This document shows, piece by piece, positions 52,076-60,074 of a DNA stretch of 64,000 nt (its first letter is position 1; each line of letters begins with the position of its first letter). This DNA comes from UBA668 sp040081465 (GTDB lineage: Bacteria; Actinomycetota; Acidimicrobiia; Acidimicrobiales; Ilumatobacteraceae). Position numbers and translations under genes: made by a program. Below the pieces are notes generated by a model that saw nothing but the letters and a program-made list of their open reading frames with translations, did no database searches and was not told where the DNA came from. The DNA lies in contig JBEBGL010000007.1 in the NCBI GenBank assembly GCA_040081465.1, positions 44,330 through 108,329 on the forward strand. The letters run 5' to 3'.

Positions 52076-52109
52076 CACGCGTCTCACCGGCGCCAGATGG
52101 GGGCAGGCC

Positions 52110-54302
52110 GTGACGGCAACGGAGCAAGTGAGTCGTTCGATTTTGTCGCCGACGCTCACGCCGCGCCCCGACTTTCACATCACTCGCAAGCTCGTCGGAG
52201 TTCCCAAGTGGCCGCTCGCGCTGCTGACGATGATCTACACGATCAACGTCAGCGATCAGTACGTGCTGCCAGCAATGTTTCCGTTGTTGAAGCGTGAGTT
52301 CGGACTCTCCGACACGGGCCTTGGAGTTCTTGCCGGTTCGTACCTCATCAGCGTGACGCTGTTTACGGTTCCGTTCGGAGTTGTTGCTGACCGCTTCAAC
52401 AGAACGCGCATCATCGCGTGGGGGACCACGGCCTGGGGCATGACGATGATTTTCACGGGGGCGGCGAACGGCTTCGCCATGTTGCTCATCGGCCGCATGG
52501 TGCTGGGTATGTGGGACCCGTGCGACAACCCGACATCGCAATCGCTGCTCGCCGACTACTACCCGGTGAACCAACGCTCGAAGGTGATGGGCATCTATCA
52601 GGTGGGGCAACTCGCCGGATTCGTGTTGCTGCCGATCGCCGGAATCATGAGCCAGGCGTGGGGTTGGCGCGCAACGTTCTACTTCTTCGCGCTTCCCGCC
52701 TTCGTCGTTGCCGCGCTTGCATGGCGATTGCAGGAACCGATCCGCGGCAACCAAGATCGCAAGCATCAGCGGTTGGCCGAGATTACCGATGAACAGCGAG
52801 TGGCTGAGGCAACGCCGCAGGTTGCAGTCGAAGGATTCGCTGCGTACAAGGGCCTGTTCAGAATCAAGTCGTACATGGCGATGCTCATCTCGGCTTCTGC
52901 GGGCAGCTTGTTCTTCGGTGGCATCGGAGTCTGGGCGCCAACGTTCCTCATCCGCTATCACGACCTCTCCATCGCGGCCGCGACTTCCAGCATCGCGGTG
53001 GTTGCGGTCGGTGGTCTGATCGGTGCCCTCGTCTCAGGGAACCTTGCTGACTATCTGACGCAGCACAAGCATCCTTCGGCTCGCATCACCGTCGCCGGTT
53101 TCGCTCGAGTGCTCTCGGTGCCGTTCTTCCTCATTGCCTTCAGTGTTCCGCAGATCTCGCTGGTGCTGCTTTCGCTCGCGATCGCAGCGATGTTCCTTGT
53201 CGCAGGCATCCCGCCTACAAATGCGGCTCGCGTCGACGTGTTGCACCCCCACCTTCGCGGCCGGGGTTCGTCGCTCGATGCTGTTTGCCAAGGCTTGGCA
53301 TCGGCGTTCGCACCAATCCTGTTCGGAATTCTCTCGGATGCGACGAACCTTCGAACGACCTTCCTAATTCTCTCGCCACTGGCCGCCGTCGCCGGCATCA
53401 TGCTGTTGACGCTCGGCCTCGCGAGCTACAGCAAGGACGCGAGAGCAGTTCGCGATCAGGTTCGTCGTGAGCACTTCGCCAGTCTCGGTTTCGCCGATGG
53501 CGGGGCGCACGAAGAGATCGGCGTCGCAGAACCCGACGACGAGCCCACGCTGTCCGAGGCCGTCAAGGCTTGGGTGCCCACGGACGGTGCGATGCTCGAC
53601 GTGAAGTCGCTGGACTTCTCGTACGGGCCGATCCAGGTTTTGTTCGGTGTCGACATGGCTATTCCGCAAGGTGGCTGTCACGCGCTGGTTGGCCGCAACG
53701 GCGTCGGCAAGACCACGCTCTTGTCGAACATTGGCGGGCTGCTAGATGCGCAGGGCGGCCAGATCTTCTATCGCGGTCAGGACCTGACGGGTATCCCGCC
53801 CGATCAGCGAACCAAACTCGGCATCACGCTGATGGCGGCCGGTCGATCGACGTTTCCATCGCTCAGTGTTCGCGACAACCTGATGTTCGGCTCGTATCCA
53901 TTCACTGGTAGCCATGAGCTTGCCGCACAACGCCTTGAGGAGATCTTGGAAATCTTCGCGCCGCTGAAGGGACGACTCGATCAGCGCGCTGGAACACTTT
54001 CGGGTGGCGAACAACAGATGGTCGCACTCGGCCGCGCGCTTGTTGCCGGGCCAGATCTGCTGCTGATCGACGAACTCAGCTTGGGCTTGGCGCCGACGAT
54101 CACCAGCCAATTGCTCGACGTGCTCGATCAGGTGCTTGAGTTCGGAACAACGATTCTGCTTGTGGAGCAATCAATTGGCGTTGCGTTAGCCGTCGCCGAC
54201 ACCGTGTTCTTCATGGACCGCGGCGTTGTTGAACCGCTCGGCCCGGCAGACAATCTCGATGCCGCTGCGCTAACACGTCGCCTGATTGAGGGTCGTGTAT
54301 GA
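52110..54302 (+). CDS. Fusion of an MFS permease with a LivF-type ABC ATPase
   Basis: Residues about 30-450 form a major facilitator permease with the motif-A loop FGVVADRFNRTR and twelve predicted helices. A linker leads to a LivF-like ATPase (about 495-730) with Walker A GRNGVGKTT from residue 528, signature LSGGEQQMVAL near 630, Walker B DLLLIDELSLGLAP near 648 and LLVEQSIGVAL. The two parts are normally separate proteins of unrelated transporter classes. No frameshift or stop joins them, so the fusion is real in this sequence. The start is GTG 52110. It overlaps the next gene by 4 bp. Confidence 0.92.
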   Translation: MTATEQVSRSILSPTLTPRPDFHITRKLVGVPKWPLALLTMIYTINVSDQYVLPAMFPLLKREFGLSDTGLGVLAGSYLISVTLFTVPFGVVADRFNRTRIIAWGTTAWGMTMIFTGAANGFAMLLIGRMVLGMWDPCDNPTSQSLLADYYPVNQRSKVMGIYQVGQLAGFVLLPIAGIMSQAWGWRATFYFFALPAFVVAALAWRLQEPIRGNQDRKHQRLAEITDEQRVAEATPQVAVEGFAAYKGLFRIKSYMAMLISASAGSLFFGGIGVWAPTFLIRYHDLSIAAATSSIAVVAVGGLIGALVSGNLADYLTQHKHPSARITVAGFARVLSVPFFLIAFSVPQISLVLLSLAIAAMFLVAGIPPTNAARVDVLHPHLRGRGSSLDAVCQGLASAFAPILFGILSDATNLRTTFLILSPLAAVAGIMLLTLGLASYSKDARAVRDQVRREHFASLGFADGGAHEEIGVAEPDDEPTLSEAVKAWVPTDGAMLDVKSLDFSYGPIQVLFGVDMAIPQGGCHALVGRNGVGKTTLLSNIGGLLDAQGGQIFYRGQDLTGIPPDQRTKLGITLMAAGRSTFPSLSVRDNLMFGSYPFTGSHELAAQRLEEILEIFAPLKGRLDQRAGTLSGGEQQMVALGRALVAGPDLLLIDELSLGLAPTITSQLLDVLDQVLEFGTTILLVEQSIGVALAVADTVFFMDRGVVEPLGPADNLDAAALTRRLIEGRV

Positions 54303-54727
54303 GCAAGTCAGCGCTATCGACGAAGTTTTGGACTCCCAGGATTCAACGCGGCATCTTTCTTGCCATTGTCACGCTCGGAACAGGTTTGGGTTTCGTGCTT
54401 GGGGTCCGCGAAGCGACGCAGACGCCGGTGTTGAAGATCGGCGAGCCACGTGTTCGCGTCGAGGGCACAACCGCCACGATCCAGATCACGGTCAAGAACA
54501 TGTCCGAGAACACCATCTACTGCCCCCGTGTTGGGATCGCTGCCGTGGACAGAGACGGTCTCGATCTCGACTCTGGCGTTGCCGAGCCGGATTCGACCGA
54601 CGGCCGACTCGAGCCACGCGCGAGCGCGAACTTCATTGGCACACTGACCGAGCTCACACAAGAAGAGCTCGACGAAGAGCTCGACGAGTACGTGGCCTTC
54701 ATCATCGACAAGAATCCGTGCGAGTGA
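54299..54727 (+). CDS. Small membrane-anchored protein of the transporter operon
   Basis: The 142-residue protein has one N-terminal helix (IFLAIVTLGTGLGFVLGV) and an extracytoplasmic beta domain with LKIGEPRVRVEGTTATIQIT, followed by an acidic C-terminus (LTQEELDEELDEYVAF). The domain looks like an immunoglobulin-like or FxLYD-type fold. It overlaps the upstream fusion gene by 4 bp and stops 4 bp before the permease gene, so it is probably an accessory subunit. Function is unknown. Confidence 0.75.
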   Translation: MSKSALSTKFWTPRIQRGIFLAIVTLGTGLGFVLGVREATQTPVLKIGEPRVRVEGTTATIQITVKNMSENTIYCPRVGIAAVDRDGLDLDSGVAEPDSTDGRLEPRASANFIGTLTELTQEELDEELDEYVAFIIDKNPCE

Positions 54728-54731
54728 TGGC

Positions 54732-57581
54732 ATGAGTCAAGCGCTAGTCAGTTTCACCATTCCGCTGATCGACTTCGAGGTACCGCTCAGCATTGTGATC
54801 ATTGGTCTGATCCGCGGATTGATCTACGCGCTGCTCGGAATCGGCATCACGCTTGTTTACCGATCGTCACGCGTCATCAACTTTGCTCACGGCGAGATGG
54901 GTGCGCTGCCCGCTCTGTTGATTCCGATCTTCGTCATCAACTTGGGCTGGCCTTACTTCCTCGCACTCGGACTCGCGCTGGTTGCCTCCGCAGTTCTCGG
55001 CGGAGCATTCGAGTTCAGCATCGTGCGCCCATTGCGCAAGGCGTCGCGACTGACAGTGCTAGTCGCGACTATTGGTGCCGCGCAGCTTCTGTTTTTCGCC
55101 GGCGCGCTATTGCCGAAGGGCGGCGGAGATCTTGCCGGCAAGAGCTACCCGACACCGTTCAAGGGCTCACTCAAGATCGGCGACCTCACACTGACTTCCG
55201 GTGACTTGACCATTCTCGTTGCCGTTCCAATCCTGACGATCGCACTTGCCACGTTCCTCGGCACAAGCAAGTTGGGCAAGGCAACACGCGCGTCTGCCGA
55301 GAACTCGGATGCCGCTCGTCTCGCGGGAATCCCCGTCGAACGCGTGTCGCTAGCGATCTGGACAATTGCCGGGCTACTCGCGGGTATCTCGGCGATTCTG
55401 ATCGGACCAACGCGACCACTAAGCCTGAGTGCGGCGCTCGGCCCAATCCTCATGCTGCGCGCGCTCGCGTCCTCGATGCTCGGCGGATTGCATGGCTTCT
55501 TCGCCGTGTTCGCGGCTGGCCTGGGAATTGGTCTGCTCGAGAACCTGGTGATCTGGAACTATCCGATCGGTGGCGCGCTCGACATCGTGTTCCTGGTCGC
55601 GATCGCACTCAGCTTCCTTTTGAAGAAGGGGCTCGGGAACCTCGTTCGCGGATCCGAAACCAGTTCGTGGTCGCTGGCCGCGGCAGTGCGTCCGCTATCG
55701 CCTCTGATCGCGCGGGCTGGCCGAATTCGGTTGGCGCAAGCAGTCATCGTTGTCAGCCTCATCGCTCTCGCCGCATGGTTTCCGACTCGGGTCTCGGCAT
55801 CCGAGCAGTTCTTCTACGGCGGTGTTGTGCTCTTCGCGCTGTTCGGGCTTTCACTCGTTGTGTTGACGGGCTACGCCGGCCAAGTGTCGATGGGCCAGTT
55901 TGCTTTCGTCGCCATCGGTGCCGCGTTTGGTGGTCGCCTCTATCAAGCAGGTCTGCCGCAGGGGCTTGGACTCGTGCTCGCGACGCTGATCGGTGGTGCC
56001 TTCGCGCTCATCGTTGGTATCCCGGCGTTGCGGATTCGCGGATTGTTCCTTGCCGTTATCACGTTGGCGTTTTCTGTGGCGGCCGCTGGATGGTTGCTGC
56101 AACAGGATTGGCTAAATCGGCGCGGCGAAGATGGCAGTTCGTCGTTGTCGCTTCCGAGACCGACTTACTTCGGCATCAGTTTCGATTCCGAGCTCCGCTA
56201 TTACTGGATGTGTCTCGGTGGTCTTGTCGTGGCTGCATTCGTTGTGCATCGATTGCGCCGCAGTGGCCTTGGCAAACGGATGATTGCAGTGCGCGACAAC
56301 GAACCATCGGCCGCGAGCGTCGGTATTTCGCCGGGTGTCACAAAGCTGACCGCTTTCATGATTTCCGGAATGATCGCCGCCTTCGGGGGCTTCTTGTACG
56401 GCGGCTTGCTTGTCAACTTCTCGGGCGACATCGACGGAACCTTCGGAGCGTCGCAGTCGTTGTCGCTTGTCGTCATGACTGTGTTCGGCGGCGTGACGAC
56501 AATTGCCGGAGCAATTGTCGGTGCCGTGTGGGTGCAGGGAATTCCGCGGATACTCGGTAAGGACTGGGGCTTGCTGTCGTCGGGTATCGGAGTCCTCTTC
56601 GTGTTGCTGCTTCTTCCCGGTGGTCTGGCATCACTGATCTTCCGGACTCGCGATCGTGTCGTCGAAGCGTGGATCAAGAAGGGCTGGGTGAAGCCGAAAG
56701 AGAGTCCCGCTGTCGAGTCCGTAGAACGCCCGACTCGCGCGCGCACCACAGCCAGCGGTGTCGAGCCACTGGTTGCGGAAGGCGTCTGCGTTTCCTACGG
56801 CGGCGTCGTCGCCTTGCTGGATGTCTCGATCACCGCCGGTGTCAACGAGATCGTCGGCATTATGGGGCCGAACGGCGCCGGCAAGACAACGCTCTTCGAC
56901 GTGTTGTCGGGCCAGCAACGTCCGAGCGCCGGCAGGGTTTTCCTCGATGGCCGCGAGATTTCGAGCGCATCGCCGCAGCGCCGCGCCAAGCGCGGTCTTG
57001 GTCGCTCGTTTCAGCAGGCTCGATTGTTCGAGGACATGCTGCTGCTTGACGCGATCAACATGTCGCTCGAGCGTGAAACGCGCACGAACGCGGTGAGCTC
57101 AATTCTTGGGACGCCGCGCGCGCGCCGACAGGATCGCCACCGCAATAAGGCCGCGATGGCGATTCTTGATTCGCTCGACCTGCGCGAACACGCGCATCAC
57201 CAGATTGGTGGATTGTCTACTGGTAGCCGACGACTGGCCGAGCTCGCCTGCGCTTCGGCGATCGGCGCGCACGTCATCTTGCTCGATGAACCAACAGCCG
57301 GTCTCACGCCGCAGGAAGTGACCGCATTCATTCGAATCGCCACTCGGTTGCGCGAAGAACTCGGAGTCACCGTCGTCGTCATCGACCACGACGTCCCGAT
57401 GATGCGGGCGCTCGTGGATCGCCTATACGTGCTCGAGGCAGGCGTACTGATTGCTCACGGCCCGCCGTCGATTCTCGACACCGACGAACGCGTCATTGCT
57501 GCGTACATGGGAACTGCTCGCGGAGCGTCATTGTCGAAGGACGGAACGAACCGGCCGGCGGCCGCCAAAGCTGATGAGTGA
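54732..57581 (+). CDS. Fused LivH-LivM-LivG branched-chain-type ABC transporter
   Basis: The 949-residue protein combines three subunits that are usually separate. Residues about 1-300 are a LivH permease (YRSSRVINFAHGEMGALPAL), 330-650 a LivM permease (LVVLTGYAGQVSMGQFAFVA) and 675-949 a LivG ATPase with Walker A GPNGAGKTT from residue 712, signature LSTGSRRLAELACA and Walker B VILLDEPTAGLTPQEV. Together with the LivF part at 52110 it makes a complete importer; the binding proteins are encoded at 34683 and 60075. It overlaps the next amidohydrolase gene by 8 bp. Confidence 0.95.
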   Translation: MSQALVSFTIPLIDFEVPLSIVIIGLIRGLIYALLGIGITLVYRSSRVINFAHGEMGALPALLIPIFVINLGWPYFLALGLALVASAVLGGAFEFSIVRPLRKASRLTVLVATIGAAQLLFFAGALLPKGGGDLAGKSYPTPFKGSLKIGDLTLTSGDLTILVAVPILTIALATFLGTSKLGKATRASAENSDAARLAGIPVERVSLAIWTIAGLLAGISAILIGPTRPLSLSAALGPILMLRALASSMLGGLHGFFAVFAAGLGIGLLENLVIWNYPIGGALDIVFLVAIALSFLLKKGLGNLVRGSETSSWSLAAAVRPLSPLIARAGRIRLAQAVIVVSLIALAAWFPTRVSASEQFFYGGVVLFALFGLSLVVLTGYAGQVSMGQFAFVAIGAAFGGRLYQAGLPQGLGLVLATLIGGAFALIVGIPALRIRGLFLAVITLAFSVAAAGWLLQQDWLNRRGEDGSSSLSLPRPTYFGISFDSELRYYWMCLGGLVVAAFVVHRLRRSGLGKRMIAVRDNEPSAASVGISPGVTKLTAFMISGMIAAFGGFLYGGLLVNFSGDIDGTFGASQSLSLVVMTVFGGVTTIAGAIVGAVWVQGIPRILGKDWGLLSSGIGVLFVLLLLPGGLASLIFRTRDRVVEAWIKKGWVKPKESPAVESVERPTRARTTASGVEPLVAEGVCVSYGGVVALLDVSITAGVNEIVGIMGPNGAGKTTLFDVLSGQQRPSAGRVFLDGREISSASPQRRAKRGLGRSFQQARLFEDMLLLDAINMSLERETRTNAVSSILGTPRARRQDRHRNKAAMAILDSLDLREHAHHQIGGLSTGSRRLAELACASAIGAHVILLDEPTAGLTPQEVTAFIRIATRLREELGVTVVVIDHDVPMMRALVDRLYVLEAGVLIAHGPPSILDTDERVIAAYMGTARGASLSKDGTNRPAAAKADE

Positions 57582-58455
57582 GTCGTTCGCATTTGTCGAC
57601 GCTCATGTCCACTTGTGGGATCACTCAATTGCCGGATTGCGTTGGCGTTACCTAGAGGCTGGGTTCGACCATCCGCGTTTGCGTGGAATGCACCGACTCG
57701 ATGCGCCCGCGTTCACCGACATTGAGTTAGGCGAGCAAGCGGGTCCGTACACGCCCGACAAGATCGTCTTCGTCCAGTCATGCGAAGAGGAGCGTCCCGG
57801 GCTGGAGAGCGCGTGGGTGCAATCACTTGCCGATTCCCGCGACGCGGTGCACGCGATCATCGCGAGGGCTCGCGTTGCCGAGCCCGATCTCGCATCTGTG
57901 CTCGCCGTCAACAGCCAGCACCGTCGGTACCGCGGGGTTCGCGACATGGCGTCACCGTTGACGATCGGCACACCCGAGTTCACCGCTGGCTTTCATACGA
58001 TCGCCGATACGGGTGCCTCGCTTGAGGTGCTCGTGCCCTACGCGAAGTACGACGAAGTTTGCGCACTCGCGGATAGTCGCCCAGAAGCGCAGATTGTGCT
58101 TGGCCACGCGGGCCTTGCCGAGCATCGCGACCGTGAGTACTTCCGGGAGTGGTCGCAGAAGCTGCAGATTTTCGCGACTCGTCCGAACGTGGCCGTCAAG
58201 ATTTCCGCGTTGGCTAGTGGCGCTGATCCAGATTGGACCGTCGACAGCATCAGACCCTGGGTGCGCGGCTGCATCGACGTCTTTGGCCCGGATCGTGCAA
58301 TGTTCGGGACGAACTGGCCGATCGACCGACTTTTTGGAACCTACGAGCGCCTGCTCGACGCCTACCGAGAATGCGTCGACGACCTAGCGCCACTGGAACG
58401 TGATGCACTCTTCGTCGGTACTGCGACGAACATCTATCAACTCGAGCACGATTGA
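57574..58455 (+). CDS. Amidohydrolase-2 family hydrolase (lactonase-like)
   Basis: The 293-residue protein begins AFVDAHVHLWDHSIAGLRWR with the HxH motif and ends with AMFGTNWPIDRLF, bearing the late Asp. It is a paralogue of the enzyme at 31314. IVLGHAGLAEHRD holds a mid-barrel metal His. ATG 57574 lies inside the end of the transporter gene, implying coupled translation, so its substrate may be the imported compound or a derivative. Confidence 0.9.
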   Translation: MSESFAFVDAHVHLWDHSIAGLRWRYLEAGFDHPRLRGMHRLDAPAFTDIELGEQAGPYTPDKIVFVQSCEEERPGLESAWVQSLADSRDAVHAIIARARVAEPDLASVLAVNSQHRRYRGVRDMASPLTIGTPEFTAGFHTIADTGASLEVLVPYAKYDEVCALADSRPEAQIVLGHAGLAEHRDREYFREWSQKLQIFATRPNVAVKISALASGADPDWTVDSIRPWVRGCIDVFGPDRAMFGTNWPIDRLFGTYERLLDAYRECVDDLAPLERDALFVGTATNIYQLEHD

Positions 58456-58466
58456 ATGGGACCTGC

Positions 58467-59198
58467 ATGAGCGACAAATGGGCAGTCACCCGCCTCCATA
58501 ACGCGATGACCATCATCGAGATCGACGACGCCAAGATTCTGACCGACCCATGGTTCGTCGACAGTCGGGCGTTCGTCGGTCACTCGCCGATCAGCGTCGA
58601 GCAACTTCCGGAACTGACGGCGATTATCGGCTGTCATTGGGTCAAAGACCATTGGGGCATGGCGGAGATGAAGGCGTACCCGCACAAGGCCACGCCCGTC
58701 TTCGTGAGTGCCCCCAATATGGAACAAGCAGCGCGCAAGGTCGGCTTCACCAACGTCGAAGTTCTCGAGTGGGGTGCGCAGCGCAAACTGACCGCCACCG
58801 TCACGCTGCACGCACTCGAAGAACACATCGGGCGCGGACGACAGACCAACAACTACGGCATCATCGGCTCGACCGCTCGCATCTTCTTCGGTGGCGAGGT
58901 CTGCGATCTCGCTGCAATCCGTCGCTGCGGCGAGGCGAACGCGCCGTTCGACGTCGCCATCGGTCCCGTGAACGGTGTGCAATTGCTCGGCAGGCAGTTG
59001 ACCGCAACAGCACCCCAGATGTTGGAGGCGGCACGCTTGCTGCACGCGCCGAAGTTGATACCGGTGCACGACGAGCACAAGCCATTCGGGCGGATGCTTA
59101 AGGTCACATCGTCAGTCCGCGATCTCGACTCCGTGGACCATGGTGACGTCGAAGTGATCGAACTCGCCCTCGGCCAACGCTACGCGCAGGCGTCGTAA
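58467..59198 (+). CDS. MBL-fold metallo-hydrolase (UlaG-like)
   Basis: The 243-residue protein has the UlaG-like layout: HNAMTIIEIDDAKILTDPWF, the metal motif as IIGCHWVKDHWGM (a reduced HxxxDH), NYGIIGSTARIFFGGEVCD and LIPVHDEHKPFG. One of the usual metal-binding His is missing, so it may bind a single metal. It is expected to open a lactone or cleave a phosphodiester. ATG 58467 is preferred over TTG 58452. It is in the operon after the amidohydrolase and overlaps the next gene by 1 bp. Confidence 0.8.
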   Translation: MSDKWAVTRLHNAMTIIEIDDAKILTDPWFVDSRAFVGHSPISVEQLPELTAIIGCHWVKDHWGMAEMKAYPHKATPVFVSAPNMEQAARKVGFTNVEVLEWGAQRKLTATVTLHALEEHIGRGRQTNNYGIIGSTARIFFGGEVCDLAAIRRCGEANAPFDVAIGPVNGVQLLGRQLTATAPQMLEAARLLHAPKLIPVHDEHKPFGRMLKVTSSVRDLDSVDHGDVEVIELALGQRYAQAS

Positions 59199-59494
59199 TG
59201 CAACTCGTCTACTTCGAGACCACTCGTGCCGATCACGAGCAGGACGATGTGCACGCGAAAGTCACCGCCGACATGAAGGTGCTGGCCGAGTCGATTGATG
59301 GCTTCGTCCTGTATCGCGATGTCAATGAGGGACTCTTCTACTGGGGAGTAGTCGTGTTCGAGACGGAAGCAGGGGCGATCGCATGGCGCGATCACCCCGA
59401 TCACGCGCGTATCCACAAGCAGGCACGCGGCAAGCTGTATGTCGCGTTCAAGACGCAGGCGTACGACAGCGTTCGCTCGAACAGTTTCGGCTGA
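59198..59494 (+). CDS. ABM-like (dimeric alpha-beta barrel) protein
   Basis: The 98-residue protein has the antibiotic-biosynthesis-monooxygenase pattern: a beta strand MQLVYFETTRAD, a helix ADMKVLAESIDGFVLYRDVN, the strand FYWGVVVFETEAGAIAW and the helix WRDHPDHARIHKQAR. The fold is usually a dimeric oxygenase or isomerase. The ATG overlaps the preceding TAA. It is the last gene of the operon from 52110 and converges with the GNAT gene after 9 bp. Confidence 0.8.
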   Translation: MQLVYFETTRADHEQDDVHAKVTADMKVLAESIDGFVLYRDVNEGLFYWGVVVFETEAGAIAWRDHPDHARIHKQARGKLYVAFKTQAYDSVRSNSFG

Positions 59495-59503
59495 GCCGCG
59501 GCT

Positions 59504-59986
59504 CTAGAACGAGCGGCGAGTTAGCGCAAACACCTGGCCGCCGAAAGTCGACCGACCGATCTCCACGAAGCCGCGCTTGTTGTGGAAGAAGACTGAGTGT
59601 TCATTGGGCGGTTCGACTCGCACTAGCGATGTCAATGTGGTCGCACCGGATTCGATGATCAGCCGATCAAGTTCGTTGTAGAGCGCGAGGCCGAGCCCGT
59701 ACCCCGAGAAGTTCATGTCGAACACCACGCGGTCGATATGCAGTCCTGACTTTGCAGTTGCCGTGGCCCATGCAGCGCGATCCGACAGATAACCGCACGA
59801 CGAGTCGATGATGAGGCAGAACCCGACGACCGAACCTTCTGGTTCCACCGCGACGAGCGCAATCTTGCTATCGGCGAGAACGCGTCCAAGATCCTCGATC
59901 GTGATGGAGTCGACGTCGCTGAGATTTCCCTGGTTGATTTCGACCGCGCGAGCGAGATCGTCGGGCGTCATCACTCTGATCGTCAA
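59504..59986 (-). CDS. GNAT-family N-acetyltransferase
   Basis: The GNAT fold begins TIRVMTPDDLARAVEINQGN and includes the acetyl-CoA pocket region DMNFSGYGLGLALYNELDRL and HNKRGFVEIGRSTFGG at the end. The substrate is unknown. The start is uncertain: TTG 59986 is used because it begins the family sequence, and ATG 59971 is also possible. The frame upstream to 60052 would run into the promoter palindrome of the next gene and is unlikely. Confidence 0.8.
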   Translation of the reverse strand: MTIRVMTPDDLARAVEINQGNLSDVDSITIEDLGRVLADSKIALVAVEPEGSVVGFCLIIDSSCGYLSDRAAWATATAKSGLHIDRVVFDMNFSGYGLGLALYNELDRLIIESGATTLTSLVRVEPPNEHSVFFHNKRGFVEIGRSTFGGQVFALTRRSF

Positions 59987-60037
59987 ATCGCACCGTCCAT
60001 AGCTCGCGGCCTTGTTCTTCCGGAAGTTGATTTGGGT

Positions 60038-60053
60038 ATAAAGTACACTCAAT
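60038..60053. promoter_or_regulatory. Palindromic operator candidate (14/16)
   Basis: The sequence is ATAAAGTACACTCAAT. It ends 21 bp before the ATG of the substrate-binding lipoprotein, with AAGGGGGAG as its ribosome-binding site in between. Confidence 0.65.
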
Positions 60054-60074
60054 ACATCTCAAGGGGGAGAGCAG

